From Casuarius casuarius (lineage: Eukaryota; Chordata; Aves; Casuariiformes; Casuariidae), in the NCBI GenBank assembly GCA_003342895.1, contig PTFA01000024.1, positions 893,634 through 957,633 on the forward strand: a stretch of 64,000 nt of DNA, in the 5' to 3' direction. This document shows positions 61,401-64,000 of the stretch, piece after piece. How positions within the stretch are numbered: position 1 is the first letter of the stretch; the number at the start of each line of letters is the position of its first letter. The notes under the pieces are model-generated. The model had not been told where the DNA came from, searched no databases, and worked only from the letters and a program-made list of their open reading frames with translations. Position numbers and translations under genes: made by a program.

Positions 61401-64000
61401 TTCATTAATTAAATTTTAAGAATCTTCTGTGCAATTAAGACTGGGTCAGACAAATGGCAAATACTGATCTAGTCATCAAATGGTTTATAAGCTTCTTGGA
61501 AATTTTTCCAGTCAGTCCTTGTCTTCTCCCTGCATTCCCTCCAAAGTTCATATTTTATAAAGGAAAAGTGAAATTACAACACCAATGTATATATAGATGT
61601 TAGGGTAAAACACAAGTCTTTGTATCCTTTGTCAGCTTACTGAATTGTTACCACTATACTTGAGGAAACCACAAAAATACGAGTTCACTGTTTGTAGCTT
61701 AGTGTTTCCAATAAACGAAGAGGAGATGGGAATTACAGCTAACATGCAAATGAGGTGACTGTTGCTGGCACTCCTTATAAAGCCAGACGAAGGACTGTGG
61801 GGATGCTGAAGGTGTCCTCAAATAAATGTTGTGAACATTCAGTAGAGAACAGAAAGATGAGGACATTGAAATAATATATTAGCAACTTTTTCTTTACAAA
61901 AAGCAATTTTTTTAAAAAAGCAAAAGCTATAAGGAATTTGAGAACTTCTGCTGAGGATGACAGTGACCATACAGCTATGACTGCAATTTGATGAAGCCAG
62001 GAAATGTCTTGACAGGGGAGAGCAAATGGCCTGTACACTAGGATTAACCTCATCCTTGTGCAGGAGAGCGACAAAGGTGAACCTTAATCTAGGCTTGGCC
62101 CAATGGTATGTGGGACATGAGCAACATTGTAATATATTAAGCAAGTAGGTATTTAAATCATAGTGGCAAATTTCTCACTGGCCATGACTGTCCATAAACA
62201 TAGGTTACATATACCCTAGGTACCTAATTGCTATTATTAATATTCCTAATTTTTAAATAACAATTTAAAAAGCAGAACAAAAGATGCTTGCAGCTCATAG
62301 ATGTTGCTAAACACCATACACTTCAAAGACTTCTGTAGTTTCACAGCTCATCACAGAAGCAAAGTTGGAAGACAGGACAATGTTAAATAGACATATTATA
62401 TTAGCATGGAGATAGCAGCAGAAGAAAGAAGATGACACATAAATAGGGGAAAAGGAGAAGATGAGGCTGTGAACAGGATTTCAGATGGGAGAGAAAAGAT
62501 TACAAGATTGGGCGCAACCATAGGAGGGGGTGCTGGGTAGCCATGGCTGCATCCTCTGACCTTTGGATAACGTCTGCATAACATTAGGAGGTCCTTATGG
62601 GATGGGGGGGAGGGTCCATGGTCCTTTATTCCCCCCTGAAAAGGCTGATCATGGGATATACGCAAAGGTATCCTTGTGTGTCTCAGGTAACCTCAAGGAT
62701 TTTTAAACAAGCACGCTCAGCAGCAAAGTCAAAATACATTCAAAATTGTGATTAGTTTCTATGGCAGGAACATAATCTGTGAATGGTAACTAAGATGGGT
62801 TCAAATGCACCTTTGTACTTTGAGCTGGATTTTTCTGATCTGTAGCCTACATATTGGTGATTACATCTGCTCCTATGGCTGAAAGACCAGATGCTGTAAA
62901 TGACTTTGGTACCCAAAGTGAACCATAAACACCTGCATCCAAAATTGCTACCCTTCAAACCAGAGCTCAGATACAACCTAACCTGGGAGGCATCCAAAAT
63001 CCTTGGCTTCTCAAAGGTCCTCAAAGTTCAGCCTCTGGACCAACAGGAACAGTCCAGGGGCTACTGATTTTACTTAAATCATAGTGTGGCTGGTGTGGTA
63101 CCATCACGCCTTTCTCATAGGGCTGCTGCAGTGTTGCAGTTCTTCTTCTGCCTCTCCTTTGCCTGGGAGCACTCATAACTACTATTCCACATCTCTCGCC
63201 TCTTCGGAGACTGGCTTAACACTAAGCCGCGAGTTACTCCACCTTCCGGTTGAAGCTGTGCCCCCATGAAGAAATGAATTAACAGTTTCTGAGGCCAGAG
63301 GGAATACCCAGACAGAGCCCGGTGTTGTGGCTGCAGCCCTCACTCCAGAGGGTGGGATACTTCTGGTCCCTTGATGGTAAATGAGCAATGCAAGAGCCAT
63401 CATAAGGCCAGTATGGGAAGGGAACCTGCGCTGGAGGTTGCCCCTGTGATACTGGAGAAGGACCAGTCCCACCAGCTGCTGTTTCACCAGCCTGTGTCTA
63501 AGACTTCCACTGGCAGCAGCGGGACAGCTGGGGGAAGCTGGGAGAAGCAGGGCAAGGAAGACACTGGGGTGAGGGCAAGCAGGTACAGCAGCAACTGGAA
63601 GCAACCCAGCGTGGAAAGGCGTAGCTGAGGGGCAAGTGAGACCACCTTCGTGCCCATACCCCACTCCTTGCAGCCTCCCCTGGTGCAGGTAGCAGTGGGG
63701 CCAGACAATCTGGCCAGGGGGAAGGACATCAGAGGGCTTGCTATTCATGGGAGGCAGCATCAGTGAGAGATGCTCATGATGGCACCAAATAAAAGGGAAA
63801 AGTCTATTCTGGAAAGAGATGCTGGCAGGGTGACTGCCCTGCCACTTGGACAGTGCTGACTCCTTCCCTGACATTTTTGTTGCCCCCTGTGCATCACCTA
63901 CACTACTACGAACCAAGCGCTCGGATGGTGAGCACATTCTGCAAGCAGATTCACACCCTGCAGGCATGTGCCTTCACTGGGGATGTGTTACGCTGGCTGT
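58421..64000. other. Distal upstream flank, nothing firmly recognised
   Basis: AT-rich to about 62.4 kb, then less so toward the window end. The longest open frame (63182-63967, minus, 261 codons) has no recognisable domain or splice context and is not called as a gene. Confidence 0.6.
60186..60214. repeat. Short (ATCC)n microsatellite
   Basis: Imperfect CATC/CACC/CATA tetranucleotide run of about seven units. Confidence 0.88.

Noticed and set aside
44391..64000. Carboxypeptidase M (CPM) coding exons, expected on this side by vertebrate gene order
   Set aside because: No frame shows the carboxypeptidase zinc-binding or signal-peptide sequence. At most, distal non-coding 5' exons could be here.
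1..64000. CRISPR arrays, prokaryotic operons, phage or plasmid modules
   Set aside because: There are no regularly spaced repeats, no ribosome-binding-site-led gene clusters and no long dense coding. The window is vertebrate nuclear DNA.

Overview
The window is nuclear DNA from a vertebrate, most likely a bird. Its coding content is split into short exons by canonical GT-AG introns, most of the rest is AT-rich non-coding DNA, one CpG island is present, and the recognisable transposon remnants are of CR1 LINE type, the dominant LINE of birds and other sauropsids. A crocodilian or turtle is not excluded. No bacterial, plasmid or phage features are present.

One gene is securely identified. CPSF6, the 68/59 kDa-type subunit of cleavage factor Im (pre-mRNA 3' end processing), lies on the minus strand. 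Eight consecutive coding exons (numbered 2 to 9) were placed to the base between 35248 and 24333. They join in phase and encode 532 residues: an RRM, a long proline-rich region and a C-terminal RS-like domain. Exon 1, expected to hold only the first ~20 residues, is not visible. It almost certainly lies in the 554-base assembly gap (43465-44018) inside the CpG-island promoter. The stop codon is 5 nt upstream of a good splice donor, so a 3' UTR intron is likely. A candidate last exon runs from 16573 down to paired AATAAA signals near 11046-11070.

Layout: 1-11 kb is intergenic DNA downstream of CPSF6 with an old CR1 copy (about 1.56-2.35 kb) and microsatellites. About 11.0-16.6 kb is the putative long 3' UTR. 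16.6-24.3 kb is the putative 3' UTR intron. 24.3-35.2 kb holds the coding exons. 35.2-43.4 kb is intron 1. 43.2-44.4 kb is the CpG island with the gap. 44.4-64 kb lies upstream of CPSF6 with no recognised protein gene; it has a clear CR1 fragment near 58.2-58.4 kb and several plus-strand exon-like segments (46.8, 47.9, 49.8 kb) that could belong to a divergent transcript or to 5' exons of the next gene.

I did not find a new multi-gene system. The most useful leads are the plus-strand exon-like chain upstream of CPSF6, the missing exon 1, the 3' UTR intron, a tandem acceptor at exon 9 and a 53-nt uninterrupted pyrimidine tract before the proline-rich exon.
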